The notes below the pieces were generated by a model that worked only from the letters and a program-made list of their open reading frames with translations, did no database searches and was not told where the DNA came from. From Diabrotica undecimpunctata (Eukaryota > Arthropoda > Insecta > Coleoptera > Chrysomelidae): DNA of 64,000 nt. Below are positions 13,325-28,300 of the stretch, in pieces. Both the position numbers and the translations under genes were made by a program. The number at the start of each line of letters is the position of its first letter. The stretch's first letter is position 1. The stretch covers positions 40,205,753 to 40,269,752 of the forward strand of contig NC_092804.1 of NCBI RefSeq assembly GCF_040954645.1, written 5' to 3'.

Positions 13325-16300
13325 CGGTTTAGAACATCTTTCGACGTTATCCGATGTCCAATTTCCATTCATTTCGGTTGTTCCATTGTTTTTCTCGAAG
13401 CCCTTTGGAGCTCACTGATTTTCTTACTCCTTCCTGTATTATTCTATATTTTCTTCGGTATTCCCCTCTTGTCTTCCTGTAGGTGTCCATGCGAGTACTT
13501 GTTTCGGGAGTCTACTCTGTTCCTTTCGGTGTTCATGTCCGTACCTCTCTCTTCAAGAAATTCTGAGCGTTCACCTTATTACATTTATTTGCGCGGCTTT
13601 TATCTATTTTTTGTTTCACTGTTAACCGCCACGTTTCACTCCCGTATAATAGCATACATTTTACCAGAGTTTCATGGATATTAAATGTTCTCTTCTAGTT
13701 ATATTCTTGTTCCAGAGAATTACGTTAACGCATCATATACCTTTTGTAGTTTGTATTATTCGGGTAACTGTTCTTCTGACATCGTTTTTCTTCGCAATAT
13801 ATTTCCGACTGTCTTCTTTTGGTTTTGAGCTGAGCCAAGGCAAATACAATGTTTTTTTTCTTCGACTATATCGTCTAACCATCATTCATTCTAGATTTTT
13901 TCATTCATCTTCTATTTTATTCGGATGGTAAATTATTTTACCGTACAATTAATTACCTCATCTACTTTTTAGTATTGACAACGATCTAACAACTGTTTTG
14001 TACACTTCATTTTTGGACTTTGTAAATTTTTTTTGTCTTATTAAGAAAGTTGCAAAGAAACCAATTTTTTCTTTTCAAAAGATAGCTAAATTAATGAGAC
14101 ACGCGGTCCCTTTTACGGTTAAATATTTATCTTATCCTATCTTTATCCTATTAAAACAAAGCATCTTACGCAAGCTTACGTTGTTTGCGAACAAAAAATA
14201 TATTTTGGGCTTTGAAATTTGACATTCATCAAGTCAATAATATTCAATTGTGGAAAATAATACTACGTTTCTAAGATAAACGAAAGAATAAAAAAGTTTC
14301 CACCCAACCAGTCAATGAAAAAAAAAAAAAAAATATATATATATATACATTCGAAACTACCACCAACAGTCCAAACGATCATGAATACTTATCTACCTGG
14401 AACGTTGGTAGGCGCACTAATAGGTGGGAACCGACTAGGCGGAGGTGTTCTCGAATAGTTTTGTACCTCGCCTTTGCTTCCGGGACTGCCAGAAGGCAAC
14501 GGACGCATTCCAGAAGGATTCGCTTCTGGAGGAATAATTTGACCGCCTCCCGAAGGAGAAGGATCCAAGAATCTGTGTGGCTGGTAGATTGGCGGATGAA
14601 TTCCTGTAAATTTAAAAATACAGTTCATTCTATATTAGAAATTACTACATTCTGTTCTACTCTCGAATTAGCATATTTTCATAACAGCTAAAAATCCTAA
14701 AGCTGGAAACAAAAAAATGACTATTTCGATGGCCTTCTAGCTCCCCAGATTTATCTCTAACAAATATGTGCGGGACCTGATCGCCTTCCACCTGAATAAT
14801 TTACCCCAACTAAAAGATAACCTAGATGACCTCCGCCACCATGTCCAACAACCCTAGGATGACATCTCTCACGATACGATAAAACATTTAATTTCAAGCA
14901 CGTCTCAAAAAGATTTTGAATGTATAAGAAACTATAAAAACTTACTAAATAACTTAAATATTTGAGGTTAATGTTATTTTTGAAAATTTGAGGTTGGTAA
15001 TGTAGCCATCTTTCAAGTTTAATTAAACGCGAATTGTGTATAAATTCCATTGAAAATAATTGCATTGAGTGTTCGGATTTTGTGCGTCATTATGTGTTTT
15101 TTCCTAACGTGCCCTGTACGATAGAAATTTTGCTAATCAGCGACGCTAGTGAAATTTGTGTAACGCCTTTCTGAAAAATGTTGTGATGATTCGTGACCAT
15201 TGCTGTAAGTTCTTCAGTCGGGAAGTTCTGCCACGATCTGAACCCCTTTTGCCACAATATTACCCTGAATGATAATGTAGAGGTAATGGATTTTCTAAAG
15301 AGCTATGACCTTGTAAATAGTTGCGTAGATCCAACTGACAACGATGCACTGGAAGGTTAGAGTGAAAACTGAAAAGTCCGACAAATTTATGGTTCCGTAT
15401 GATAGCCCAGGCGAAGTGGGTTAAAAATAATATAAGACTTTAATTGCAAAATATAATTTAAACAAAGAGATATTTAATTAAAGAAGATTAAAATTGTGAT
15501 CATACAATTCATACATCAAATATAAAATTATAAATTTAATATACCTAATAAATATAGGTAAACTTCTGGTTAATTCTAAATCTTAATGTTTACTAATTTG
15601 TTAAATATTTAAATATAATGTCCCCATTACCAGCAAATTAAAATTAGCTCGAGACAGCTTATAGGTGTCTAAGAAAAATAATTCGAGGCAATTAAAGATC
15701 ATTTAGGAGTCTAGGATTTAATTAAATTAATACTACATCTGCTATAAACATTTATTAAGAGCTATATAAATTTTTACACACTATAAATATCTCGTTTTTG
15801 GTAAAAAAAGTTTAATGTTGTCTACCCCAGTGGATTACAATCTAAGTCGTCATCGTTTTCATCATTCGAAAATTCACTTTCACTGTCACTTGCATCCTCT
15901 CCTAAGTTTATAATTAAGTCCGACACTCTGTCCATAATTTATGTTCTCTTTCTATATATTCATTGTCTACTTTTGTTACATTAGCGCAAATCTTTTTCCA
16001 ATTTTATAAAGTAACTTAAGCAGTTTTTTTCGTATAAATTAATAGTTAATTTCCATACATCGTCCAATTTAAAAGTTACGTTGCAGGCAGCAACTTCGTT
16101 TTTTACCAATGCCCATATTTTTTCAATAGGATTTAGCTCCGGATGATAAGGTGGTAGACGCAACGTCAATATTATCATGTTCCGCTAGAATTTTTTTTTG
16201 ACGGATATAAAAATATTTATTTCAGCAAGCCACTTCAACAGTGCATCTTTCTTCCAGGAATAAATTTGGAATGGGTTCTAGGAATACATTATGATGATAA

Positions 16301-19300
16301 GAGGCATTGTCTATTACCAATATGCCTTTTTTCGGAGCATTAGTAATAAATTTTTCTTTTAACCATTTTATAAAATTTGTGCTATTAGTCATTTTGTCGT
16401 GGTCCCATCTCCACTTTTTGTCCTCGATTTAAAAATGGCAAGTGCCCCAGGCACGAATCCTGCTTCACCCCCCGCATGAACAATAATAAGCATTTGACAT
16501 TTAGCTACAGGTGATTTTGAACATTTATGTTGACCATCGACCTCTTCTTTGGCCACTCTTTCCTGCAAATTCCTCACGGGGATAGTTAGGGATTCTTGTT
16601 CCTTTTCTTTTTTCATAAACTGACATACACTATACAATTTGTCCACCTTGGCTATGAATAACTTTTCTGGAACTATTCATGTTTCCATGTCTTTGCTATA
16701 ACAACAGAAATTAAAACTTAATTAACAAAAATACTTATTCGGTGAAGCTATATTTTTTTTTATCAGATTTTATATACCATTTAAAAACAACATTTTTATT
16801 ATTAAAGTTAACAAAATACCATAAATCAAAGGAGATTGCACACATCTTATGGAAAATTAATGTCATTCAAATGCAATAAAATTTACATGAATATATTCGT
16901 CTCGAAATTACAATCATTTCATATCCTTGCACCAACTCTGAGTTTTGATTAATTACGAAGTAAGTTGTAAGTAAAATCACATTTTTGATGTCCATAAAAC
17001 TGTCATTATCCCATTATGTATATCCACTTAATGCTAGATTTATATCAATTTACGCCGTTATTAATTAAAATCCAGAGTTGGTGGAATGACACGAAATTAT
17101 TGTAATTTCGAGACGAATCTATTCATGTAAATTTTATTGCATTTGAGTGACCTTACATTTTCCATAAGATGTGTGCGATATCCTTTTAATTTATTAAAAA
17201 TGTAATAAAATGAATACATACCTTACTTTCCAATAAATTATTTCATGTACATTTTCAAATATTATATTCTATAAAGTCACTGCACTAATAATTAAAACTG
17301 AAAACTATAATAATTAATTAAAAAAGAAACAAATTTTACTGCACTATTAAGAATTGGAGTAGAAATTTAAGGACTGAAACTTTTAGGATGATTATTACAA
17401 CTTACATATTTCAGATGTAAACTTGTGTTCTGCGTTGATATGACTCATAGCTATTTAGAAAATCCATTATGTCTAGGTAATTATCTTGTATTAAGCAGTA
17501 TAATGTTGGAAGTATTCATACTTTCTTTTTGGATAGTGTGATGATTTATGTTTGTTGAGGTGGTTGAGTATTTCATGTTTGTTTGCGATGCCAATCCAAG
17601 AAATTGGCAGCGTAAATTGGTGGATCCACATTTAGGAAGATTTAAAGGTTCTTACATAGGGCATCTTAGGATCTATACATTAGTAGACTGAAGACAGAGC
17701 ATTTGAGAATAAGAGTCCTTAAGGCTATATGAATACAGCAGTTGTAAATTATTATTGCATACAGGTCAACTGAGAAAAAGTCAGAATTTACACTTGCATA
17801 AGAACGGTACGTAAGTCTTAAACTCTGTCACAAACATATAGTACTAAACAATAAGCGATGAACGTTGAAATGAAACGCTTTACCTAAATTTACTCTAGAC
17901 AGCCAGAAGCAGTCACGCAACAGTTCTTAAAGAGGTCAACACTCTACAGTGTTTCTCGGGATTTGTAGTTACAAGTGTATTAACCGTCATATCACCAGTG
18001 CCGATAATATTGGGGCTAATGGCCCACAAGTAGAGGAGAAAGATGGAGAACCAACATCAAAAGAACAAACTATACATCTGACAACATGTACAACAGAATA
18101 TAAGAACTATTACGAAAATTAGGCATCTGAATTCACAAACCAATAGTAGAGCTGTTCGAATGGGTAAGATTTACGATCAGGAAGGCAATTGTAAGATTAA
18201 GCTAGAAACTCTACTACATGATCATCTCAAGATAATTCCATTTCTAGTAAATAAACCATAGTACATATTATTATAAGCAAAGTTAGATAATCATATCCGA
18301 ATATTTGTAAATGAAGCCCTTAAAAATAAACACCAAATATAAGCTCAAGGAGATCTATTTCGCGGCAGGTGTTATGTTATGGTATTATTTTCGGGACTTA
18401 TATGCCACGTTCTAGAATGAACGTTTCATCTACAATTGCAGCAGGCATCATCAAAGGCGTTCAGAGGTGGGCGTACATGTAATCTCCTGTTGCCCCAATC
18501 GATCACTGATGATAGTCCTCGAGTATCTAGGCTATTTGTGGTTGCCTTGTGCATCCCGGTACATCTATCGTTTGTTCCGAATCGACATTGGAATTTTCTG
18601 TGCCCTTGGGAAGAGTTTTTGTATTTTGCAGTGTTAAGAGCCACACCCTGTTTAGATGCAGATGGTCTTCTTTATGATTACACTCAATCGAGTGTTTTTA
18701 AATTAGCCTCTTTGTCTGCCGCAGTTGTGGGAAAAACATCAGGAAGAAACATAAATTTTAGATCACAACCTATAAATACCGAACATAATGTACCTTTACA
18801 AATTTAAATGTGATCTAAAAGAGGAAATATTCTGAAAATTAATAATCCAGTTGAAAATTCTGGATATTAATTAAATGGGAAAAGTGAGAAAATATTGGTA
18901 TATTCCCTATATTTTCTCTAATGATAAAATTTAAATTCAACATCTACCGTTCTGGATATTCATATACACTACAATAGAATTACCTGAAGTATGAGGTGGC
19001 CCCCGTATCTGATGCGGTGGAATCATTCCATGGGGATAGTGGTTCATATTTTGAGGGTAACTTAGTCTGAATGGCAAGCCCAATGGTACTCTTGGTCCAC
19101 CTAATAAAAAAGTCTATGTATAAAAAAAAAGTAACTAATAAATTAATGTAACAGTAGAATTTGTAAGCTATATACTGATTTGATTTTCGTTACGTTCTGT
19201 TAGTTTTATTTGTTTATTAATTCTTTTATATTATTGTATACAATTTTTGTCTATTCTTAAATTTTCTTAAAAATGTAAACAAATTCCATTTTTTACATTT

Positions 19301-22300
19301 ACCTGGAGGAAAACTTCCCGGCGGAGGTCCTCCGGTATGTGCTATTGCCGGCGATTCGTCTTTCGGTTTACTTAAAGCGTTGTCATCCTCGTCGTCGTCA
19401 TCGTCCAGCATGGTAGCAAACTGTTTAGGCCTTATGGAACCTATGGGATAGGTAGTTGTTTGACCAGGCTTCGTTTGTAACATTCTGGTTATCACAGACG
19501 GCGTCGGAGCGCTTTGTGAGAATGGCTGAGGCGGAGCTGCTATCTCGATATTGCATTCTGGTTCAGAAGAGGCTTTTTTATTTCCCAAATTGATTATAGC
19601 TTCTTCTAAAGACTTTTTAGGTTTAACCGGACGTCCTCGCTTCTTTTTAGGAGTCTCCTCTCCATCTTTTTGACTTAACGCGTCCAAGAAGGGTATACTT
19701 ATATTCATAGGCGGTTCAGAGAGTTCTTCGTTATCATCGTCATTACTGATCACACTAAAGTTTGAGACAATTGGTTCGTGAATAATATTGGAAACTTGCT
19801 GCCTCTTTCCTTGTACGTCATTAACCTCTTCCGATTCACCGTCGATGGATTTCCTTTTTTTCTTTTCGACTTCAATTTGTGTTAAATTCTATAAGATAAA
19901 AATACATATATAAAATATGTTATAAAGGTTAAATTATTTGCTAATAGTCACTAGTACTATTAACTGATGACAAGCCCACTAATTTTTATAATATTGTCTA
20001 AAGATTTCATTATTTGTGACAGCTTCTAATAATATAGTTTTTGTGAAATAGTTTTTGACTAGAGCGCCAAGTAAAATGTTGTTTATACTACTTGTAAATA
20101 TATTTTGAAATAGACGTAGTTCAAGAAACAAATGTTATAAGAGACATGTGTAAAATCATTAGAAGTATACACAAACATAAAGAATGACTCCCATAGTTTA
20201 CTATCTTTCAAATAGTTAATAAAAAAAAACGATACATTCTATAGTGAAATCTCTGTCTTAAGAGGCTACATCAGCGCGTCATTAAGACGGAAAACGCGTT
20301 CCAAGATTACAGCTTTAATTTTGAATATTTTTTCCGAGATATTTGGCACACATATACGTGATATAGTAAAGAATGGCGGTACGGAGCCCAATTTGAGAAA
20401 TATGTTAGTTTGTGGAAATTACTCTATAACTAAATAAAATATTACAAAAACGAGTCCGTACCGCCATTAAGAAAAACAAAAAAATATACTTTCTTCAAAT
20501 AAACTTTTTTATTCCATGCCTAGATTTTGTGTCACATTGGAATTACTAAAATCACCTAAAATCAATGATCTATAACAAGAAATCGAACTTAATTGAGTGA
20601 GTTGGCAACATAGAGAATTAGTCAGCCCATCACATTTGCACACCTGCGTCTGTTTTCTATGTAAGTGATAGCACGATTCTGCTCTGTATCGATATCTGTT
20701 CAGTCAGATATTGGAATATTATTTTGGATATTATTTTGTAAGATATTGGAATTCGTTATTGTTGATTCATAGTGAAGTAGTGTTTGTAAAATGAATTTAT
20801 TATATTTGTGTAATTGAACTAGGTTGTTGGACTATTTGAAAAAATAGATTATTATTAACTGAATTTTATAGTTATATTTTAAGCAAAAATATTTCAAATT
20901 CTAATGCGAGTATACAGGGTGTTTCAAAAAGGTATTTCATAAATTAAATCACGCATTCCGGGGACAAAAATAAATTGATTGAATCCAACTTACCTTAGTA
21001 CAAAAGTGTACACAAAAAAGTGTACATTGTTTTTTTACATTTTCTCCCAAACTACTTACATAAAAATGGACACGTTTCTTGTTCTGAAAACATTTTTCAT
21101 ACAAAAGAAACAACATAATCTAAGCGCACATAAAAATTTTAAGGGGCGTGTGCATCCATAAATCTCCCCAAACTTTTGAGTACGTTCAAATCATATGAAT
21201 TTTGTGGCATCATGTGTTCAAATAAACACATTATTTTTTATTTATTATAATATTTATTTATTTTTTGATTGAATTTATGACATACCTTTTTGAAACAGCC
21301 TGTATGGTTTTAGGAGGATTTTTTATTCTAGAAATATAAATATTTTTAAAACAGAAAAATGTCTCAAGCGAAAGATAAAGTCACGCCTTCCAAGAAAAAG
21401 TTCAGTAAAAACCGTGATAAAATGATTCAAAAATAGAAATTAGAGCCACCAAAAATTTTAATAATAATTTTAATAATAAGCAATCTACTGTTGTCGTAAA
21501 TAAAAATTGTGAAAAGTGGTTTCCCATAAAAATGAAATTGGTAATAAATCTGTATTTATGTACAGAAATAGAAAATAGAAAAGTACAAACGCCAATTTTT
21601 TCCGATAGGTAGATATTCATTGGCGACAATATTTTCGAACTTATATTTTTTATTTGCTATACACCGCTATGCATCAATCTGTAGTTCATTTCTTACGGCT
21701 AAACTATTTGATATATACGTTTATAATAAACGTTATAAGTAGTAGAGCTAGGATCGAGCGAGCAATTTCCAGGGTAGTATTTCCTTTAGACTTCATTTGT
21801 TTAGATGTATACATTATTAATTTAGGTGATATATTACGACTGCTTGTGTATTCACTAAGCAAAAACCAAAGTATTCTCGCCATTAAACATGTATTTGTAT
21901 GTCAATGTTTAGCCGTAACAAAACGAAATCAGATATTTGGAGCACCCAGTTTAAAATAGTAAAATCAACATGTTCTTACAGGAATAGTTTTTGCTAAATG
22001 GAAAGAAGAGCAGATGGAGAACCAAAAAAAAACGGCCTACCTCAAGGAAGCGTTCTGGCGCCGTCCTTATTTAACATCTACACCAACGACCAACCAATGC
22101 ACCCGCAGACTGAGAGTTTTGTCTACGCTGACGACCTTGGTATAGCCGTAAAGGGGAAAACACTCGCACAAGTAGAGTCGACAATGGAAAAGGCTTTAAA
22201 GATGATGTTAACTTACTACAAACAAAACTCATTAAAGCCAAACCCTACTAAAACCCAAGTATGTGCATTCCATCTCAACAACCAACTGGCGCATGTAAAA

Positions 22301-25300
22301 CTGAATGTTTCTTGGGAGGGACAACGCTTGAAACATACTGATAGGCCCAAATATCTTGGAGTAGTACTAGACCGGTCACTAACGTATAAATTCCACTGTC
22401 AGAGCACAAGACAAAAGGTTTCTACGAGAAACAACCTTCTCAGGAAACTTGTAGGGAGCAAGTGGGGTGCAAACCCCCAGGTCTTGAAGACAACAGCTGA
22501 GGCCTTATGTTTCTCAACAGGGGAATATGCTTGTCCCGTCTGGGGTAGATCTAGACACGCCCAAAAAGTCACCACGGCGTTAAATGAAACATGTAGAATA
22601 ATTACCGGTTGTATGAAGCCTACTCCACTACCCCTACTGTACCGGGTAGCTGGATTCGCATCACCAGACGACCGTAGATGCGCCTCACACTATGTGGAGA
22701 AGTTCAGACAAACTTTCGATGAAAGGCACCAATTATACGGGTTTGACGAACCGCCAAGAATCAGCCGACTTAAATCAAGGAAAAGGTTTATGAGAAATGA
22801 CAGCGTCGAACCACCCGAACTGTTCCCCCTACATCCAGAACGACCTAATGGAATGAATCTGGACTGGAGAACCTGGCGGACACTCAATCGCATACGCACA
22901 GGTATTGCCCCTGTAAAACAGAACCTCATTAAATGGGGCATCAAGACAGACAGCGACGCACTTTGTGAATGTGGTTGCACTTGCTATTAAAAAAAAACTG
23001 GGGGTTGATGCGTGGCAGTAGGGGGTTACATTTGAGGGCATGAATTTTGCATGAAAATTCGTCCCGCGCCCAATACAAATTGACGAGTTTTTTTTTATTT
23101 TGAAAAAACTCTTGATTTCTGAGTTTATGGGAGGGTCAAATTTTCGTTTTAACACACTGTATATTATTATTAAATTTATGGTAGGTACTTACTAATTCTT
23201 AAGCTAAGATGTTTTATACTAATTTTCGTAAAAAAAAGGTTTGTTAAAATTTATATGCTTATGTTTATTCCTTTTTGTATAATAAATAAATAATAAAATA
23301 TTTTCATACAATCTTAATGCTTTTTTTGCGTTCCTTTATGCTTTTAAATCCGATCCGAACTTAAATTATAATTATCACAACATTGTGCCTTCCTTTTTGA
23401 TAGTCTCACGTACTGGCGACGCACTGTTGCCAAAAGTTCGCAGAACTTTCGAAAGACGGTGCGGCTACTATTTCTCGAATTAATAGTGATGACGCGCTGA
23501 TGTAGCCTCTTAACATAATCTCGAGTTTAACATCCAAAATAGTACTTTGTGTATTCAGTCTGATTAAAAAAAAAAACCGGTCGTTCAGGTTATGTTTACA
23601 AGATAAAGTCATTAAAGTTGACATAGTCATACTAATTCCTTTTATAAGAGACCCTAGCTATTTAAAACTGTAAGATGTTGGTGGCACTTCTGACCAGAGA
23701 AATCCATCAATATTACCGGATCAACAAACTCTCTCTTATTCTACCGTCGCTAAATAACAAACAATTACAGTTTCTCCCAGCTGTAATTTTTCTCAGTAGA
23801 TACTATAAAACTACAAGAGGGTTCCACATCACTAGGAACACCATTACAATCCAAAAACATACTGCTCTCTTCAAGAATCTCTAGTTGAGTTTGCATCTAC
23901 CTTTCGTGTAAACAAATTGTGGACAATTTTCTGAAGGATCGTGGAGAAATTAAAATTGGAGAGAACGTTTTTAAATAAAGAATACTAATTCTCCTGGCAA
24001 AAGATTACTGATATCGAATGTTTGTTCAACTATACTACAATATAATTTAAGAGCTGGTATTGCAGACCCCAATATAAACATGTCTTTAGCTTACGAAGAC
24101 AGGCGAATTATACACCTGATAAAATATGGTGGTTTAAACTGCCATATATACCATCAATCTGGTCAAATAGCCACAACCTGTACTTATGCGAGGTCACAAC
24201 CCAGTTCATCCTCAATTTCGAAACACCCTTCTTTCATATAGTAACTTCCCTGAAACTAAAATAAAAATTCAAAAACTGACAAAACAATGAAGCCTGGAGA
24301 TATTTTAAAACTGGACAGAAACTTACTCATTCCGAAATATCAACTCCGGTGTGTATACCTCCTATAAAAAATGAAGAAATTATATTTGTACAACAAAAGT
24401 CAACGAAAACACACAAAGTTTGCAACAAAAACCAGGAAACAGTTTCCATTGCATCATTTCTTGAACCAGTAAAGGAGTTAATTAAAGAAACAGGGATTAT
24501 TCCTTCCAATGCAAGGATGCCCATGGTTCTTCCAATCCAATAGAAATCGATCGAGATTACATAACAGATATATCCGAACTTATTATCCCATACTCGAAAA
24601 AAGAAGAACCCAAAGCCGCCGAGAAAGAACGCGACGTACTGCCAAGTGCAACACTCTCGCTTCGCTGCTTTGCTGGCAGCTCAGTCGCTCAGTACTGGCC
24701 TAGCAACCTTCGAAGATGGACATCCCCATTGCTGTTACAGCCAAATGTGAAATTTGTGCTGATACGTTTGTTAAATGCAAAACTAATTTCATCTATTGAC
24801 GTTCATCGTCAGTTGTAAGTCGTGTAGAGAATTCAGTTAACGCCGAATAGAAATTCACGATGAAGATTGGAGCGGAAGACCTTCACTTTCAGACGAAATT
24901 TTCAAAAAAGTTGGAAGAATATTGCTTGAAGATTGGATGTTCACCATTAACAATCTTGATTTGCGTATTCCTAAGACTTCCCACAGCACAATTCATAAGA
25001 TATTAACAACATCGCCAAAGCCGAAGAAGGTAAACAAACGTAGTCTGCTGGGAAAGTCATGGCAACCGTCTTTTGGGACAGGAAGGACCTAATGGTAATC
25101 GACTTTTTGTCTCATGGAACAACAGTTAACTCCCACAGATAATGTGAGCCATTAAAATGACTTAAGTGCGATCCAGAACCGCCGGCGAGGATGATTGTCC
25201 ACTGGTGTGAGGCTTCTCCACAACAACGCTCCACCTCATGTCTCACATCAATCTGAACAAATGCCTGAGAGATTTTGGCTGGATTGGGGTGCCCCGTCCC

Positions 25301-28300
25301 CTACAGCCCGGACCTAGCACCAAGTGATTATCACTTATTCCCAAAATTAAAGGAACACTTGGATGGCTTACGCTTCAGTAACGATGATGAAGTCAAGGAA
25401 GAGGTTACTCGATTCCTAATCTGGACAAAAAATTGATCTTGGATTATTTTTTTTATACCTCCTATTATCACTTTCATCGTCACACATAATGCACAAAATA
25501 TACAAAAGGACCAAAGGTGATCTTTTGGCGCCTTAAAACTGAAACACTCCAGCTAAGTAATCTTGACTGAAAACATGAGAAAGCCAATAGGAGATAACCA
25601 AATTGTTTTTCCTAAGAAAGTTATGATGGTCATATAACAAAAACAATGGCCCTCCAGTCCCCGGCGCAACTTAATATTCAGGGGTGCAAAGAATCATTGG
25701 GAGCAACAGTATAAAAATTAAAATTAAATCAGTGATCTTAAGCTAACAACCCCGCTAATTGCTGCCCGACCAATAATGATTCAAATAATTTAAATGGTGT
25801 CGGAATAATAAAAACCGAAGAACTGAAATCTGGAATCTAAACATCGACTTTAAAGACGAAAACACTGAATAATTTGGAGGCATTCGAAACATGGGTGCAC
25901 AGACGAACTTTGAAAATTTCCTAATCTGATTAAATATATAGAAACAACTACAGAGAACGATCAAGAAAACTTAGATAATTTTCTATAGCAGTAAGGGCAA
26001 AATAGAGGATAAAATTGTAAGAAAAAATTGTTCTGATTGCTAAATATTAGACACTGGATAAGACTGGGCTTTGAAGAACTGCGGAAGACAGAAGGGTTTG
26101 TCACCATAACAACTAACCTCCAATGATGGGGCAGACACATGAAGGAGATATACAAAATTGAAGTTTTACTAGGAGTTAACATGTGTTATTGACGCGTGTT
26201 GTAAACTTAAGTTTGGACCAATATGTACTTACCTTGACTAAATCTTTCACCTTGTCTAAGTGTTCCGTAATCTTTTTTTTAGGTTCCTCTGTTGTAACCC
26301 CGTTGCCATTTCTTTCTTTTATGGCATTCGATACTGTTTTGTTCTCTTGTTTATTACATTCCACTTCTTTTTCAGAATCTTTAGGAACAGGAACAGGAGC
26401 AGAAATAGGAATAGGAGCAGAAACTGGAACAGGAGCAGAAACTGGAACAGGAGCAGAAACTGGAACAGTAGCAGAAATTTGAACGGGAGCAGAGACTGGA
26501 ACAGGAGCAGAAACTGTAACAGGAACAGAGACTGGAACAGGAGCAGAAACTGGAACAGGAACAGAAACTGGAACAGAAGTAGAAACTGGAACAGGAAGGA
26601 CCTTCGCTTCCAAAGTTTCTTTCAACTTCTCAATTACTACAGCTTTCTCCGGTTTATCTTCGGCCACCTTTTCATCAACTTCTTTAATTTCTACTTTCTT
26701 TTCTTCTATTTTGTTATCCACAGTTTCGTCTGTTTTTTCTTTAGAAATTTCCTTTGCCAGATTTGGTTTCTCAGATTCTTTAGAAGCAGCAGAGGCGGGT
26801 GTTGTAGTTGTTGTAGGTGGTTTCTTAATATAAATCTTAGGTACAAAAGCTTTTCTTTCAGTCTCATTTTTCTCTTCATCTTCGTTGTCATTTTCTACTT
26901 CACTCTCTTTGCTGTCCTTTCCTTCGTCGTCGTCGTTGGCTACAAAGTCTTCATCGTCGTAGTCGTCACTGACTAGACCAAGTCTGTCACGTCTACGCCT
27001 TTCCTGGAAATAAAAATAAATATATAAAGTAGTTATGAATAAAAAATAAATATCAGATAATGGATAATCATGTAATGGAAAAAATACTATGCTAAATATT
27101 TAGTAAATTAAAAAATAAGTCTAAATAAGCACAAGATTTGTGATAAATGTTAATATAAGAATCTACTTTAGGTCTCCACACAAGGTTATTTAAATATATA
27201 GTAAACATTGTTTAATCCGACATGTTCGTGATTTAAAGCATGCTGGTACAAATATGCATGCATCAAATATTCAGGATTGTAGGATGAGTATCGGAAACCG
27301 TACTATTTACAAAGATATTTTAAGAAATCTAACTGACTGAAACATGATGTCGAAATGTGTCGATTTTGGTTCAACGCGCTTTTTCACATTTACCCTTGAC
27401 GTCTCAAAGTAGTGCCGGATCATATATATAAAAGTTTACTGTACCAGGAATACGACAGAAAATTAAAACTCGACAACACTGCAACGAAGAAGTATAAGCT
27501 GTCTATATTTGGCGCAAACAGGTGATAAAAAATACACTTTTACGTAGTTCTTGTTAATTGTCTCTTGATTTTTTTTTGCCTAATAATCACGGAAAAACCA
27601 AATATTTTTGTTTTGCTAACTATTTATTAAAACATTTAAAAATTTGTTCCATACCAAACTATGAGGTCAAAGACTTCTAGTAATGCCGATTAAATGCGAA
27701 GGAGTAGATAGCGCCACAGTCGCGCATGGAGCGAATATTGTAACGATGAAAATTATTTGTGATGCAACAAGTGTACAAAAATTAAGATACATGAATAACT
27801 GCAATAGTATTTTGCATATTTAAAGTAAAAATAATAACTTACATCTTCACTATCTGATCCTAATGTGTCAATATAGGTAGTTCTCTTTCCTCTAGTTCTG
27901 CGCCCTCTTCCAAAATCATCGTCACTAGACGTTAAACCACCATATTTAATCTTTGGTCGCTTTTTATTCACCTTAATTTCTAGATCAGATAATTCGTCAA
28001 GTATACTGTCCTTCTTTTTCTTTTTTCTGCCTGGTCTGAAAAACGTTACCTATAATTAGTTTTTTTTTAACGTTAGAAAGTAAATTTAAGATATTTAAAT
28101 CCCATAACAACATCTTAGATGCAATATACTAATTTTGTTCTGTTTTAATATTAAATAATTGACCGTTAATACATATTTAATTACAAAACGAGCATTTAAT
28201 GTCTTAAAATAGTTTTATTTATCAAAATTATACTTTGATAAATACAAGTACAAGATGTTGGCACCGAGCATTCACATATAAGGACACCTTTTGTCCTGAA

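Larger units (their letters stand above)
11689..14396. other. Intron 18 with LINE debris and a TA array
   Basis: No host exon seen. It contains two LINE fragments on the minus strand (separate entries) and a 70-bp TA array. Confidence 0.5.

Noticed and set aside
13191..13418. Open frame with long Ile-Tyr repeats
   Set aside because: It is the translation of a TA microsatellite; no protein features on either side.
18426..18807. Overlapping open frames on both strands, possible gene
   Set aside because: No domain, no splice continuity with RSF1 and no recognisable family; probably chance or an unknown repeat.
26260..26976. 238-codon plus-strand frame rich in Asn/Arg repeats
   Set aside because: Shadow of RSF1 exon 15 and its 18-bp minisatellite; the minus strand has consistent splice sites and phase.
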